22,655 nucleotides of DNA. Origin: an uncultured Acidimicrobium sp. Its GTDB lineage: Bacteria; Actinomycetota; Acidimicrobiia; Acidimicrobiales; Ilumatobacteraceae. The notes below the pieces were generated by a model, which saw only the letters and a program-made list of their open reading frames with translations, ran no database searches and was not told where the DNA came from. Below are positions 1-7,296 of this stretch, piece by piece. A program made the translations under genes and the position numbers. How positions within the stretch are numbered: the stretch's first letter is position 1; every line of letters begins with the position of its first letter. The stretch spans positions 1-22,655 of the forward strand of contig CAINTF010000236.1 of the NCBI GenBank assembly GCA_903853285.1. The letters are read 5' to 3'.

Positions 1-1
1 C

Positions 2-694
2 AAAACGATTTCCGAGTCAGATGGTGTTGCATGTTCACTCGAGCAACTCGATTGTCCCGTGCCGCAGCCTCGACAATTGTTTGCTGTAGGTCTGAACTAT
101 AAAAAGCATGCTGAAGAAATGGGCAGTCCAATCCCATCTACCCCACTCACGTTTGCCAAGTTTCAAAGTTCGATCAACACACCCTCTGGTGATGTTCAAC
201 TCGTTGGCACAACATGCGACTACGAATCGGAACTCGTTGTCGTAATCAGTACTGGCGGCATCAATATCGCTCAGGCAGATGCATGGCAACACATTGCAGG
301 TATTACTGCAGGTCAAGACATTTCTGACCGCACTCTGCAATACAGCGGCGTGCCGCCACAATTCAGTCTTGGCAAGAGTCGCACCGGTTTCACACCGATG
401 GGCCCATGGGTTGCGGATATGCATGACAACTCAAATCGCGATGATCTGCGTCTCACATGCATGGTCAATGGCGAAATTCGACAAGACACGAAGACGAGCG
501 ACATGATCTTCGACATTGCGCAAATCGTTTCGTATCTGTCTGGCATCTGCCAGCTTTTTCCTGGTGACGCTATTTTTACCGGTACCACTTCTGGTGTTGG
601 ACATGGCCACAAGCCACCCATCTACCTGCAGCGCGGCGACATCATTGAGACAACCCTTGAGGGCGTTGGAATAATTCGCAATCGCTGCGTCTAG
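2..694 (+). CDS. Fumarylacetoacetate hydrolase (FAH) family protein, 5' end outside window
   Basis: FAH-fold enzymes are Mg-dependent C-C hydrolases, decarboxylases or isomerases of ring-cleavage and 2-oxo acid products. The frame is open to the first base of the window. A GTG at 59 could start it, but the residues before it (LEQLDCP, then VPQPRQLFAVGLNY) look like the usual linker into the FAH core, so the gene very probably starts upstream. Visible FAH features are VGLNYKKHAEE, the metal-binding ExE in CDYESELVVVI, the Asp in GQDISDRTLQ, the lysine in SLGKSRTGFTPMGPW, and the closing GDAIFTGTTSGVG ... GDIIETTLEGVG. The catalytic domain therefore looks complete; only the N-terminal part is missing. 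The amidohydrolase gene follows after 38 bases on the same strand. The family is certain, the substrate is not: fumarylpyruvate, acylpyruvate and 2-hydroxyhepta-diene-dioate enzymes all look like this. Confidence 0.9.
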   Translation, partial: KTISESDGVACSLEQLDCPVPQPRQLFAVGLNYKKHAEEMGSPIPSTPLTFAKFQSSINTPSGDVQLVGTTCDYESELVVVISTGGINIAQADAWQHIAGITAGQDISDRTLQYSGVPPQFSLGKSRTGFTPMGPWVADMHDNSNRDDLRLTCMVNGEIRQDTKTSDMIFDIAQIVSYLSGICQLFPGDAIFTGTTSGVGHGHKPPIYLQRGDIIETTLEGVGIIRNRCV

Positions 695-718
695 TAGCGC
701 AACCAGCACTTCCCGCAT

Positions 719-724
719 TAGATT
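719..724 (+). promoter_or_regulatory. Candidate -10 box TAGATT for a near-leaderless transcript
   Basis: TAGATT ends 9 bases before the ATG at 733. With the usual spacing, transcription would start about 2 bases before the ATG. No Shine-Dalgarno sequence is seen between the box and the start. The same hexamer stands before the gene at 7297. Confidence 0.35.
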
Positions 725-732
725 TTCCAGTT

Positions 733-2463
733 ATGCAAACTGGTAACCGAACCGTCATCACGGGGGCCAATTTGGTGGATGGCACCGGTTCGCCTGCACG
801 GCACGCAGATGTTGCATTCGTTGATGGCATCATCACCGAAGTTGGCGCTCCAGGCTCAGTATCAACCGCTCACGCACATCAACACATCGATGCTGATGGA
901 TTGTTGCTCACTCCAGGATGGGTCGATGTGCACACGCATTACGACGCTCAGGCAACTTGGGATCCATGGCTTACCCCAAGTAGTTGGCACGGCGTCACAT
1001 CTGTAGTGATGGGTAATTGCGGAGTTGGTTTTGCTCCAGCCGCACCCGAACGCCATCAATGGCTGATCGATCTCATGGAGGGAGTCGAAGATATTCCCGG
1101 CTCCGCAATGGTTGAAGGAATCAAGTGGGAATGGACTTCGTTTCCTGAATATCTCGATGCTCTCGAACGCACTCCCCACGTGCTCGACATGGGCACGCAG
1201 ATTGCTCACGGCGCACTTCGAGCATTCGTGATGGGTGATCGCGGCGCTGCAAACGAAGATGCAACTGCCGACGATATTGCACGGATGAGCGCTCTTACCG
1301 AAGAAGCACTTCGCGCTGGTGCGCTTGGTTTTTCAACTTCGCGCACATCGTTGCATCGGAGCAAGAACGGCGAGCTTGTGCCGGGCACAAACGCTCAGCC
1401 AGATGAGTTGTTTGGTATTGCCGACGCGATGAAGCGAGTAGGTCATGGCATCTTTCAGTTTTCTCCTGAACATTCGCGCGTGCCCGTTGATGAATGGCCG
1501 TGGATGCAAGAGCTCGCGCGCCGATCCGGTGCCACTGTCAGCGTCAACGTCAATCAGCTAGATGACGGCAGCGAGGTGTGGCGCAAAACTCTTGCATTGC
1601 TCACGAAGGCGCACGCTGATGGAGAGAAGATCGTTGCACAAACTGCTGGTAGGTCTATTGGAATCTTGATGTGCCTCGAAGGAAGTGTGCATCCGTTGCT
1701 CGCCCACCCCGCGTATCACGAAGTTGCTCACTTGCCATTTGCCGAACGTATTGTCGCACTAAAAGATCCTGTACGGCGTGCGCGATTTGTAAGCGAGATT
1801 CCAACCGATGGGTTTTACAACGGACTCGTCACAAAATCTTTGCATCGCATGTACCCCGTCACTACTGCAAACATCGATTACGAGCCGCACCCAAGCACTG
1901 CAATAGGAGAAATCGCAAAGCGCACTGGAGTTGCTCCAATGCAGTTGATCGTCGACCATCTGTTGACCAACGATGGCAAGGGCATTATCTACTCGCCGTT
2001 CTTCAATTACATCTATGGCGATCTTTCAATGACGTACGAAATGATGCAACATCCTCAGACCAGAAATGGTCTCAGCGATGCTGGTGCACACTGCGGCGCC
2101 ATCTGCGACGGTGGCTTGCCCACATTTATGCTCACGCACTGGGCGCGTGACCGTACTCGTGGTCCAAAACTTTCTCTTGAACACATCGTCTATCGGCAAA
2201 CACGACACACTGCAGAGCTGCACGGGTTACTCGACCGCGGCATTGTTGCACCCGGCATGAAGGCAGATCTCAACGTAATTAATTTTGACCAGTTGGGTTT
2301 TGATATGCCATATATGGCCTACGACTTGCCGGCTCAAGGCCGACGCCTTGTGCAAACTGCGCGTGGCTACAACAAGACTTTTGTCAGTGGCGTGCAAACA
2401 GTTGAGAATGATGCATTCACCGGAGAGTTGCCAGGCAAACTCATCCGCGGGCCGCAGCGCTAA
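733..2463 (+). CDS. N-acyl-D-amino-acid deacylase-like amidohydrolase (amidohydrolase_3 / COG3653 type)
   Basis: The 576-residue protein belongs to the D-aminoacylase branch of the amidohydrolase superfamily, metal-dependent TIM-barrel hydrolases that cleave N-acyl-D-amino acids or related cyclic amides. It starts with the small beta domain (VITGANLVDGTG), followed by GWVDVHTHYDAQ with H67 and H69, then GNCGVGFAP with C96. These positions match the metal ligands described for Alcaligenes D-aminoacylase. D449 in SDAGAHCG is the probable catalytic Asp. The C-terminal part (GIVAPGMKADLNVINFD) returns to the beta domain. The family's two later metal histidines are not obvious: the corresponding stretches read VNVNQLDDG and VAQTAGRS. 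The protein thus belongs to a divergent subgroup whose substrate I cannot name. It follows the FAH gene closely and may share its transcript, but also has its own -10-like box. It converges on the DinB-fold gene. Confidence 0.85.
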   Translation: MQTGNRTVITGANLVDGTGSPARHADVAFVDGIITEVGAPGSVSTAHAHQHIDADGLLLTPGWVDVHTHYDAQATWDPWLTPSSWHGVTSVVMGNCGVGFAPAAPERHQWLIDLMEGVEDIPGSAMVEGIKWEWTSFPEYLDALERTPHVLDMGTQIAHGALRAFVMGDRGAANEDATADDIARMSALTEEALRAGALGFSTSRTSLHRSKNGELVPGTNAQPDELFGIADAMKRVGHGIFQFSPEHSRVPVDEWPWMQELARRSGATVSVNVNQLDDGSEVWRKTLALLTKAHADGEKIVAQTAGRSIGILMCLEGSVHPLLAHPAYHEVAHLPFAERIVALKDPVRRARFVSEIPTDGFYNGLVTKSLHRMYPVTTANIDYEPHPSTAIGEIAKRTGVAPMQLIVDHLLTNDGKGIIYSPFFNYIYGDLSMTYEMMQHPQTRNGLSDAGAHCGAICDGGLPTFMLTHWARDRTRGPKLSLEHIVYRQTRHTAELHGLLDRGIVAPGMKADLNVINFDQLGFDMPYMAYDLPAQGRRLVQTARGYNKTFVSGVQTVENDAFTGELPGKLIRGPQR

Positions 2464-2471
2464 ACACGCTG

Positions 2472-2486
2472 CGAGTTCCTAACTCG
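2472..2486. terminator. Small hairpin between convergent genes
   Basis: CGAGTT, a CCT loop and AACTCG form a perfect 6-bp stem that overlaps the stop codon of the DinB-fold gene and lies just after the amidohydrolase stop at 2463. There is no T-run, so a terminator role on either strand is only possible, not shown. Confidence 0.2.
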
Positions 2487-3048
2487 TCATTCCCCCAAGA
2501 CCAACAAGCCCGCGCGCGAGTTCAATCTCGCCCATATGACGCAAACCGTGTTGATAGATCCAGCATTCAACCGCATCCAACACCGTGATTCCCACCTCGC
2601 CCGCCACACGAGCCGAATACGTGGACTCAATCTGCGGTGGAAACGGACGCGCAATTACAACTCGGGTCAGTTCTTTTGGATCCAAAGTCTCAAGCCACGA
2701 GTGCACACGGCCAAAAACCAATTGCAGATACTCCTGAAATGCTTCGTAGTTACCAATGCGTTGTCCAACCATCTCTTCCACTGTTTTGTGTTTACCGTGA
2801 TCGGCGATGGATGGATTGACACGTGCTTTCCATTCGTCGTTCCAGATCGGAGCGACGCCGGTGATCATCATGAACGAGCCGTCGATCACGTTGACAATGT
2901 GAAACAAACTGAACGCAATCGGCATGACCCCTTCACGCTCAAAGTGATTGACATGTTCAATCGTCATTGTGCTCAATGCTTGGTCGTACAGCGAATGCAA
3001 TGCCTTCATGCGGCGTTGCAATGAGTCGAGAATCAGTTCGTTTGACAT
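2479..3048 (-). CDS. DinB/YfiT-like four-helix metal protein
   Basis: The 189-residue, mostly helical protein fits the DinB-like (DinB_2) superfamily, which includes metal-dependent thiol transferases of bacillithiol or mycothiol and many uncharacterised members. The three expected metal histidines can be seen: H50 in LFHIVNVIDGS, and H167 and H171 in YQHGLRHMGEIELARGL near the C-terminus, a classic DinB ending. It begins 7 bases after the stop of the sulfatase gene on the same strand, so the two are almost surely one transcript and probably translationally coupled. In actinobacteria a mycothiol-linked role is possible, but nothing in the sequence proves it. The length is normal for the family. 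Confidence 0.75.
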   Translation of the reverse strand: MSNELILDSLQRRMKALHSLYDQALSTMTIEHVNHFEREGVMPIAFSLFHIVNVIDGSFMMITGVAPIWNDEWKARVNPSIADHGKHKTVEEMVGQRIGNYEAFQEYLQLVFGRVHSWLETLDPKELTRVVIARPFPPQIESTYSARVAGEVGITVLDAVECWIYQHGLRHMGEIELARGLVGLGGMTS

Positions 3049-3055
3049 GGCTTTG

Positions 3056-5332
3056 TTATTCCTTTGCTGCTTCAGTTTTCAAAAATGCATCAATGTCTGC
3101 TTTGGTTGCTCGACTGCGAATTTCAAAATGTACTTTAGAGATAGTTGAGTTAAACGCAAATGGCGCAACGTAGTCACTCACCACTGGCGACAGTTGATCA
3201 CTCCCCAAGTCCATTCCCATCGAACCGAGTACTCGCACAATTTTGGGAATGTGCACCGAACCGATGTCTTTGCCATCGACCATCAATGTGATCGTCCCCG
3301 TTGAATCTTCGCGATCGAATCGGACGCCAATCTGATGATTGCCCGGCTGCAATGAAATCGGAGCGCTTGCTCGCTGATGCTTACCGAGGGCGTTGTAGTC
3401 AAAATGCAAAACAGAATCTTTGACGAAGAATGAGTGTCCGATGTTGTGGGCACCACGTGCATAAATCACGCCTTCTATCGGCTGATTGCCAACGACGATG
3501 TCTGCAGTAATCGTCCACGCACGACCGCTCAACAATGGGCATGCATCTGCCGGAATGTGCGCAACAGGCGGATAGTACGTATACGTATTTCCGTAGTGCG
3601 GAGAACCAGGACGGGACTTAGAACCAAAAATCTCAATTCCGCGATCGTCTAGCGGCAGCACACCATGCAACTCGGCCTGCTCCCACCACAGCGCAACCAT
3701 CTCTTTGAGCTTTGCTGGTTGAGTTACAGACAAGTCATGCATCTCCGAAAAATCTTCATCGAGTTTGTATAAACCCCACGTGTCGTTTTCGTATGGCACG
3801 TTTTGGTCGTGGAATGTAACCGCCTTGTATCCATCGGCCCAAATTGCGCGATGACCCATCATCTCGAAATATTGCGGGCCACGCTTTGTCTCTCGCGTTG
3901 AAGTATTGAACGTGTACGTCAGACTCTCGCCGTGCATTGGCATTTGTCCGTGCCCATTGACCACAGGCGGCACTGTGATGCCGAGCGCGTCATACACAGT
4001 TGGCGCAATGTCGGTGATGTGACAAAACTGTGAACGAATGCCACCTGGCTGATCAATTCCTTTGGGCCAATGAAGAATCAAAGAGTCACGAATACCGCCA
4101 CCGTATGTTTGTGATTTGTACCAACGACTTGGCGTATTGCCAACTTGCGACCAACCCCACGGATAGTTGGAGTGCGCGTTCTTGGTGCCGATGTCGTCAA
4201 GACGGTTCGCAACCATGTCGTCTACGTCTTCCCACATGCTGTTAAAGAAACTGAATTCATCAACAACGCCTTGTGGGCCACCTTCACGACTTGCACCATT
4301 GTCCGACAACAACGCAATCATCGTATTGTCTGTCAATTTGTGCTCATCCAAAAAGTCAAGCAAGCGACCGATCTGTGCGTCGGTATGGTCGAGCATCGCC
4401 GCAAAAGCTTCTTGCAAACGGCAAGCAAACAGTTTTTCGTTAGCAGTCAGTTCGACCCATGGGCGTACGCCAGGGTTGCGCGGCGAAAGCACGGTGTCTG
4501 GAGGAACAATGCCCATCTCGATCTGTCGCTTAAACCAAACATCGCGATGCACATCCCAGCCTTCGTCAAACTTGCCCCGCCACTTTGCCAAATAACTGTC
4601 GGGTGCATGGTGCGGAGCGTGCTGCGCACCGAATGCGAGATACAAATAAAACGGACGATCGGGTCGCACTGAAACGAGATCTCGAATCCACGTTGTTGAT
4701 TGATCAACGAGATCTTCCGAGAGGTGATATCCCTCTTCTGGAGTGCGCGGCGGCAAAATATGTTGATTGTCGCGAGTGAGTTCTGGATAGAACTGATCAG
4801 TTTCGCCATTCAGAAATCCGTAGAAGCGATCAAAACCTTTTTGTAACGGCCAGTTGGTGTGAGGGCCTGCTGCAGTGCATTCTTCCATCGGCGCAAGGTG
4901 CCACTTACCCGCGCACAACGTTGCGTATCCCTCAAGCCGTAAGACTTCGGCCATCGTGGCTGCCTTGGGTGTAATGCCTCCACGCATATTTGGGAATCCT
5001 GTATTCCAGTTGGACACACCGCGCATGCCGACCGCGTGATGATTGCGACCTGTCAGCAAACTTGCACGCGAAGGCGAGCACAGCGCTGTCGTGTGAAAAC
5101 CGGTGTAACGCAAACCATTTTGTGCGAGGCGGTCAATGTTCGGTGTGTGCAGCGTGCTGCCAAAACAACTTGGGTGAGAAAAACCCATGTCATCAAAAAC
5201 GATGGTGATGACATTGGCTCCATGCAGACCCTTTGGCAAGTCTGGCCATGCTGGTGTAGACGTCTGATACGACGAATCGATTGTCCCCGCAAATTCAGGT
5301 TCGTTTGGGTGTACCGACTTGTTTTGAGCCAT
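3056..5332 (-). CDS. Type I (formylglycine) arylsulfatase, AtsA/AtsD-like
   Basis: The 758-residue sulfatase hydrolyses sulfate esters. The key motif C85-S-P-S-R89 followed by ASLLTGR is the site where formylglycine-generating enzyme converts Cys to the catalytic formylglycine. Other active-site pieces are D47-D48 (VFDDMG), K143 and H145 (GKWH), H238 (GAQHAPHH) and D344-N345 (LLSDNGAS). After about residue 600 a beta-rich domain follows (WTITADIVVGN to SKVHFEIRS), as in the large mycobacterial arylsulfatases. There is no signal peptide, so the enzyme probably works in the cytosol. The frame is open for 38 more codons upstream, but the ATG at 5332 has a good GGGAG 8 bases before it and begins the family-like part (MAQNKSV), so I chose it. 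The DinB-fold gene follows after 7 bases. No formylglycine-generating enzyme is in the window. The substrate is unknown. Confidence 0.93.
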   Translation of the reverse strand: MAQNKSVHPNEPEFAGTIDSSYQTSTPAWPDLPKGLHGANVITIVFDDMGFSHPSCFGSTLHTPNIDRLAQNGLRYTGFHTTALCSPSRASLLTGRNHHAVGMRGVSNWNTGFPNMRGGITPKAATMAEVLRLEGYATLCAGKWHLAPMEECTAAGPHTNWPLQKGFDRFYGFLNGETDQFYPELTRDNQHILPPRTPEEGYHLSEDLVDQSTTWIRDLVSVRPDRPFYLYLAFGAQHAPHHAPDSYLAKWRGKFDEGWDVHRDVWFKRQIEMGIVPPDTVLSPRNPGVRPWVELTANEKLFACRLQEAFAAMLDHTDAQIGRLLDFLDEHKLTDNTMIALLSDNGASREGGPQGVVDEFSFFNSMWEDVDDMVANRLDDIGTKNAHSNYPWGWSQVGNTPSRWYKSQTYGGGIRDSLILHWPKGIDQPGGIRSQFCHITDIAPTVYDALGITVPPVVNGHGQMPMHGESLTYTFNTSTRETKRGPQYFEMMGHRAIWADGYKAVTFHDQNVPYENDTWGLYKLDEDFSEMHDLSVTQPAKLKEMVALWWEQAELHGVLPLDDRGIEIFGSKSRPGSPHYGNTYTYYPPVAHIPADACPLLSGRAWTITADIVVGNQPIEGVIYARGAHNIGHSFFVKDSVLHFDYNALGKHQRASAPISLQPGNHQIGVRFDREDSTGTITLMVDGKDIGSVHIPKIVRVLGSMGMDLGSDQLSPVVSDYVAPFAFNSTISKVHFEIRSRATKADIDAFLKTEAAKE

Positions 5333-5468
5333 CTCACTCTCTCCCGTTTTCTGAGTACCGCAGTTCCAATTCTTGCCTTGACCAACTTTTCTCATAGTGT
5401 ATGCAATTAGTTTGCTAAGTTTGTAATCGCACAAACATGTACACAACTACCGCACAACTGGAGACCTC
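5333..5468. promoter_or_regulatory. Divergent promoter region between sulfatase and MBL-fold genes
   Basis: These 136 non-coding bases separate two divergent genes. For the rightward gene, TTGACC at 5378-5383 and TATGCA at 5400-5405 are 16 bases apart and could be -35 and -10. For the leftward gene, TACACT (read on the minus strand, 5401-5396) is a possible -10 with a long leader. Both genes have a Shine-Dalgarno sequence: GGAG before 5469, and GGGAG before 5332. The overlap of the two candidate -10 boxes would make the promoters compete. The boxes are weak matches. Confidence 0.35.
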
Positions 5469-6293
5469 ATGGAAGTCATATTGCTCGGCACCGGAAGCCC
5501 AATGCCAGATGCCAAGCGCGGCGGTCCAGCGACGTTGGTGAAAGCCGGCGCAACCCAAATTTTGGTCGACGCTGGACGTGCGGTTGTCATGCGACTCACT
5601 GGAGCAGGCTCGTTACCTATCTTTCTGTCGGGTGTGCTGATCACCCATCTTCATAGCGATCACCTCACCGACCTCAACGACGTCATCACAACGCACTACA
5701 TCATGAGTCAGGCAGAAACTCCACTCCATATTTACGGACCACCACGCACACAAGAAGTGGTCAACGGAATCCTCGCATCTCTTGCGCCCGACATCAGCTA
5801 CCGCCTCGCACATCACCCAGACACATTGTGGTGGCAACCAAAAATTATCGTCACTGAGGTAACTCCGGGAATGACGTTCACGATCGGAGAAGCACAAATT
5901 TCGGTTGGTGAGACCAATCACGCACCAGTTGAGCCAACGGTTTCGTATCGCATTGAACACGAAGGCAAGTCTCTTGTGCTTGGTGGAGACGGCATTCCAT
6001 GTCCGACACTGGACGCTATTTGCAAAGGCGCAGATGCATACGTCCAGACAGTGATTCGTGCAGAACTTGTCGGACTTGTCAAGAACAAACGCTTCCTCGA
6101 TATTTTGGATTACCACTCGACGGTTGAGCAAGCAGCGCAGACTGCAACACGTGCTGGTGTGAAGAAATTAATTTTGACGCACTATGTACCGAGCATTCAG
6201 CCTGGCCAAGAAGAAGAGTGGCGCGCACTTGCCGCTGCGCACTTCGCGGGCGAAATCGTGCTCGGCGACGATCTCACAGCAACAACTATCTAA
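5469..6293 (+). CDS. RNase Z-like metallo-beta-lactamase-fold hydrolase
   Basis: The 274-residue protein has the two-zinc MBL fold of the ribonuclease Z type. It begins with the family's first strand and loop (MEVILLGTGSPMPD). The motif H60-x-H62-x-D64-H65 lies in THLHSDHLTDL. The further ligands are H151 (TNHAPVEP), D174 (LGGDG) and H238 (LTHY), and H216 (YHST) sits where RNase Z has its conserved His. Like RNase Z it has the IYGPP segment, but I see no long exosite arm, so a true tRNA 3'-processing role is doubtful; many such proteins are arylsulfatase-like or lactonase-like hydrolases. It has GGAG before the start, is divergent from the sulfatase, and the dehalogenase gene follows after 37 bases. 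The fold is certain, the substrate unknown. Confidence 0.85.
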   Translation: MEVILLGTGSPMPDAKRGGPATLVKAGATQILVDAGRAVVMRLTGAGSLPIFLSGVLITHLHSDHLTDLNDVITTHYIMSQAETPLHIYGPPRTQEVVNGILASLAPDISYRLAHHPDTLWWQPKIIVTEVTPGMTFTIGEAQISVGETNHAPVEPTVSYRIEHEGKSLVLGGDGIPCPTLDAICKGADAYVQTVIRAELVGLVKNKRFLDILDYHSTVEQAAQTATRAGVKKLILTHYVPSIQPGQEEEWRALAAAHFAGEIVLGDDLTATTI

Positions 6294-6330
6294 TAGATAA
6301 TCCAGTGGCCCAATACAAAAGGACAATGAC

Positions 6331-7254
6331 ATGAAAACACTGCGCACACCCGACGAACGTTTTGCCAATCTCGATGGATACAACTTCGAGCCACATTATT
6401 GCGACATTTCAGACCTAGAGGGTGGGACACTCCGCGTGCACTACATCGACGAAGGCCCTCGCGACGCAGACCCAGTGCTGTTGATGCATGGCGAGCCATC
6501 GTGGTGCTACCTGTATCGCAAGATGATTCCGATCCTGCTCGCAGCAGGACACCGAGTTATCGCTCCAGACTTGGTTGGCTTTGGTCGCTCCGACAAACCA
6601 ACAGAACAAACTGATTATTCATATGCACGGCACGTTGCATGGATGAGCGAATTAGTTTTTGACAAGCTGCAACTCCGCCACATCACATTCTTCGGTCAAG
6701 ACTGGGGTGGTCTAGTGGGCCTTCGTCTGGTTACTGCCGAGCCAGAAAGATTTGATCGAGTCGTTGCTGGCAACACCGGTTTGCCGATCGGTCGCAAAGT
6801 TGATTTCTCTTCGAATGACGCTTTCATGCAATGGCGCAACTTCTCACAAACCACTCCAACATTCCCCGTTGGCACCATTGTTAATGGAGGCAGCCTCAAA
6901 GCACTTTCTCCTGCAGAAGTTGATGCATACGATGCACCATTTCCAGACGAGACTTACAAGTCTGGGGCGCGCATCTTCCCGACATTTGTTCCTGTGACGA
7001 TTGACGATCCATCCAACCGCGACAATGAAATCGCGTGGGGCGTATTGCGCAAGTTTGAAAAGCCATTCTTGTGCACATTTAGCGATCAAGATCCTGTCAC
7101 CGCGGGCGGCGAAAAAGCGTTTATGCGTGACGTTCCTGGCGCAGCCGGTCAACCCCACGTCACCATCACCGAAGCTGGTCACTTCTTGCAAGAAAACAAA
7201 GGTGAGCAACTCGCACAGATCATTGTCGAGTTCATTGCAAATAACCCGCGTTAA
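6331..7254 (+). CDS. Haloalkane dehalogenase, DhlA-like (HLD-I type)
   Basis: The 307-residue alpha/beta-hydrolase resembles Xanthobacter DhlA over its whole length, starting with RTPDERFANLDGYNF. It should replace a halogen on an alkyl carbon by OH and release halide. The nucleophile is D124 in FGQDWGG, the same number as in DhlA, with the halide-binding W125 beside it. The oxyanion segment is HGEPSW (53-58). W168 in FMQWRN lines up with the second halide Trp of DhlA (W175). The catalytic acid is probably D254 (SDQDPVT), and the base is H284 (AGHFLQE). There is no signal peptide, so it is cytosolic. AAAGGA stands 8-9 bases before the ATG, and GATAAT at 6296-6301 is a possible -10. The MBL-fold gene lies upstream and the CapA-like gene 42 bases downstream. 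The real substrate may be a natural halogenated compound; epoxide hydrolase is less likely because of the Trp pair. Confidence 0.9.
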   Translation: MKTLRTPDERFANLDGYNFEPHYCDISDLEGGTLRVHYIDEGPRDADPVLLMHGEPSWCYLYRKMIPILLAAGHRVIAPDLVGFGRSDKPTEQTDYSYARHVAWMSELVFDKLQLRHITFFGQDWGGLVGLRLVTAEPERFDRVVAGNTGLPIGRKVDFSSNDAFMQWRNFSQTTPTFPVGTIVNGGSLKALSPAEVDAYDAPFPDETYKSGARIFPTFVPVTIDDPSNRDNEIAWGVLRKFEKPFLCTFSDQDPVTAGGEKAFMRDVPGAAGQPHVTITEAGHFLQENKGEQLAQIIVEFIANNPR

Positions 7255-7284
7255 TAACTCCACGTCGCAGTAATTGTGCTGCAA

Positions 7285-7290
7285 TAGATT
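7285..7290 (+). promoter_or_regulatory. Candidate leaderless -10 box TAGATT
   Basis: TAGATT occupies exactly -12 to -7 relative to the GTG at 7297, where the -10 element of a leaderless transcript would be. No Shine-Dalgarno sequence precedes the GTG. This also supports the GTG over the in-frame ATG at 7315. Confidence 0.45.
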
Positions 7291-7296
7291 GGATAC

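Noticed and set aside
59..61. GTG as true start of the FAH-family gene
   Set aside because: The frame is open to the window edge and the preceding residues fit the family linker; the gene is probably cut by the window.
2536..3024. 162-codon open frame antisense to the DinB-fold gene
   Set aside because: It has no recognisable domain and an odd composition; the DinB-fold frame has conserved histidines and good coupling to its neighbour.
4145..4672. 175-codon open frame antisense to the sulfatase
   Set aside because: The sulfatase is certain on the other strand. The antisense frame shows no domain, no ribosome binding site and reads as a shadow.
5333..5446. 38-codon upstream extension of the sulfatase
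   Set aside because: The added residues are unlike sulfatases, and the ATG at 5332 has a strong Shine-Dalgarno sequence; the extension lies in the divergent promoter region.
5613..6131. 172-codon open frame antisense to the MBL-fold gene
   Set aside because: It is Cys- and Val-rich without any motif, a shadow of a well-supported gene.
5469..6293. True RNase Z (rnz)
   Set aside because: The metal ligands fit, but I see no exosite arm, and the neighbours are catabolic; kept as RNase Z-like only.
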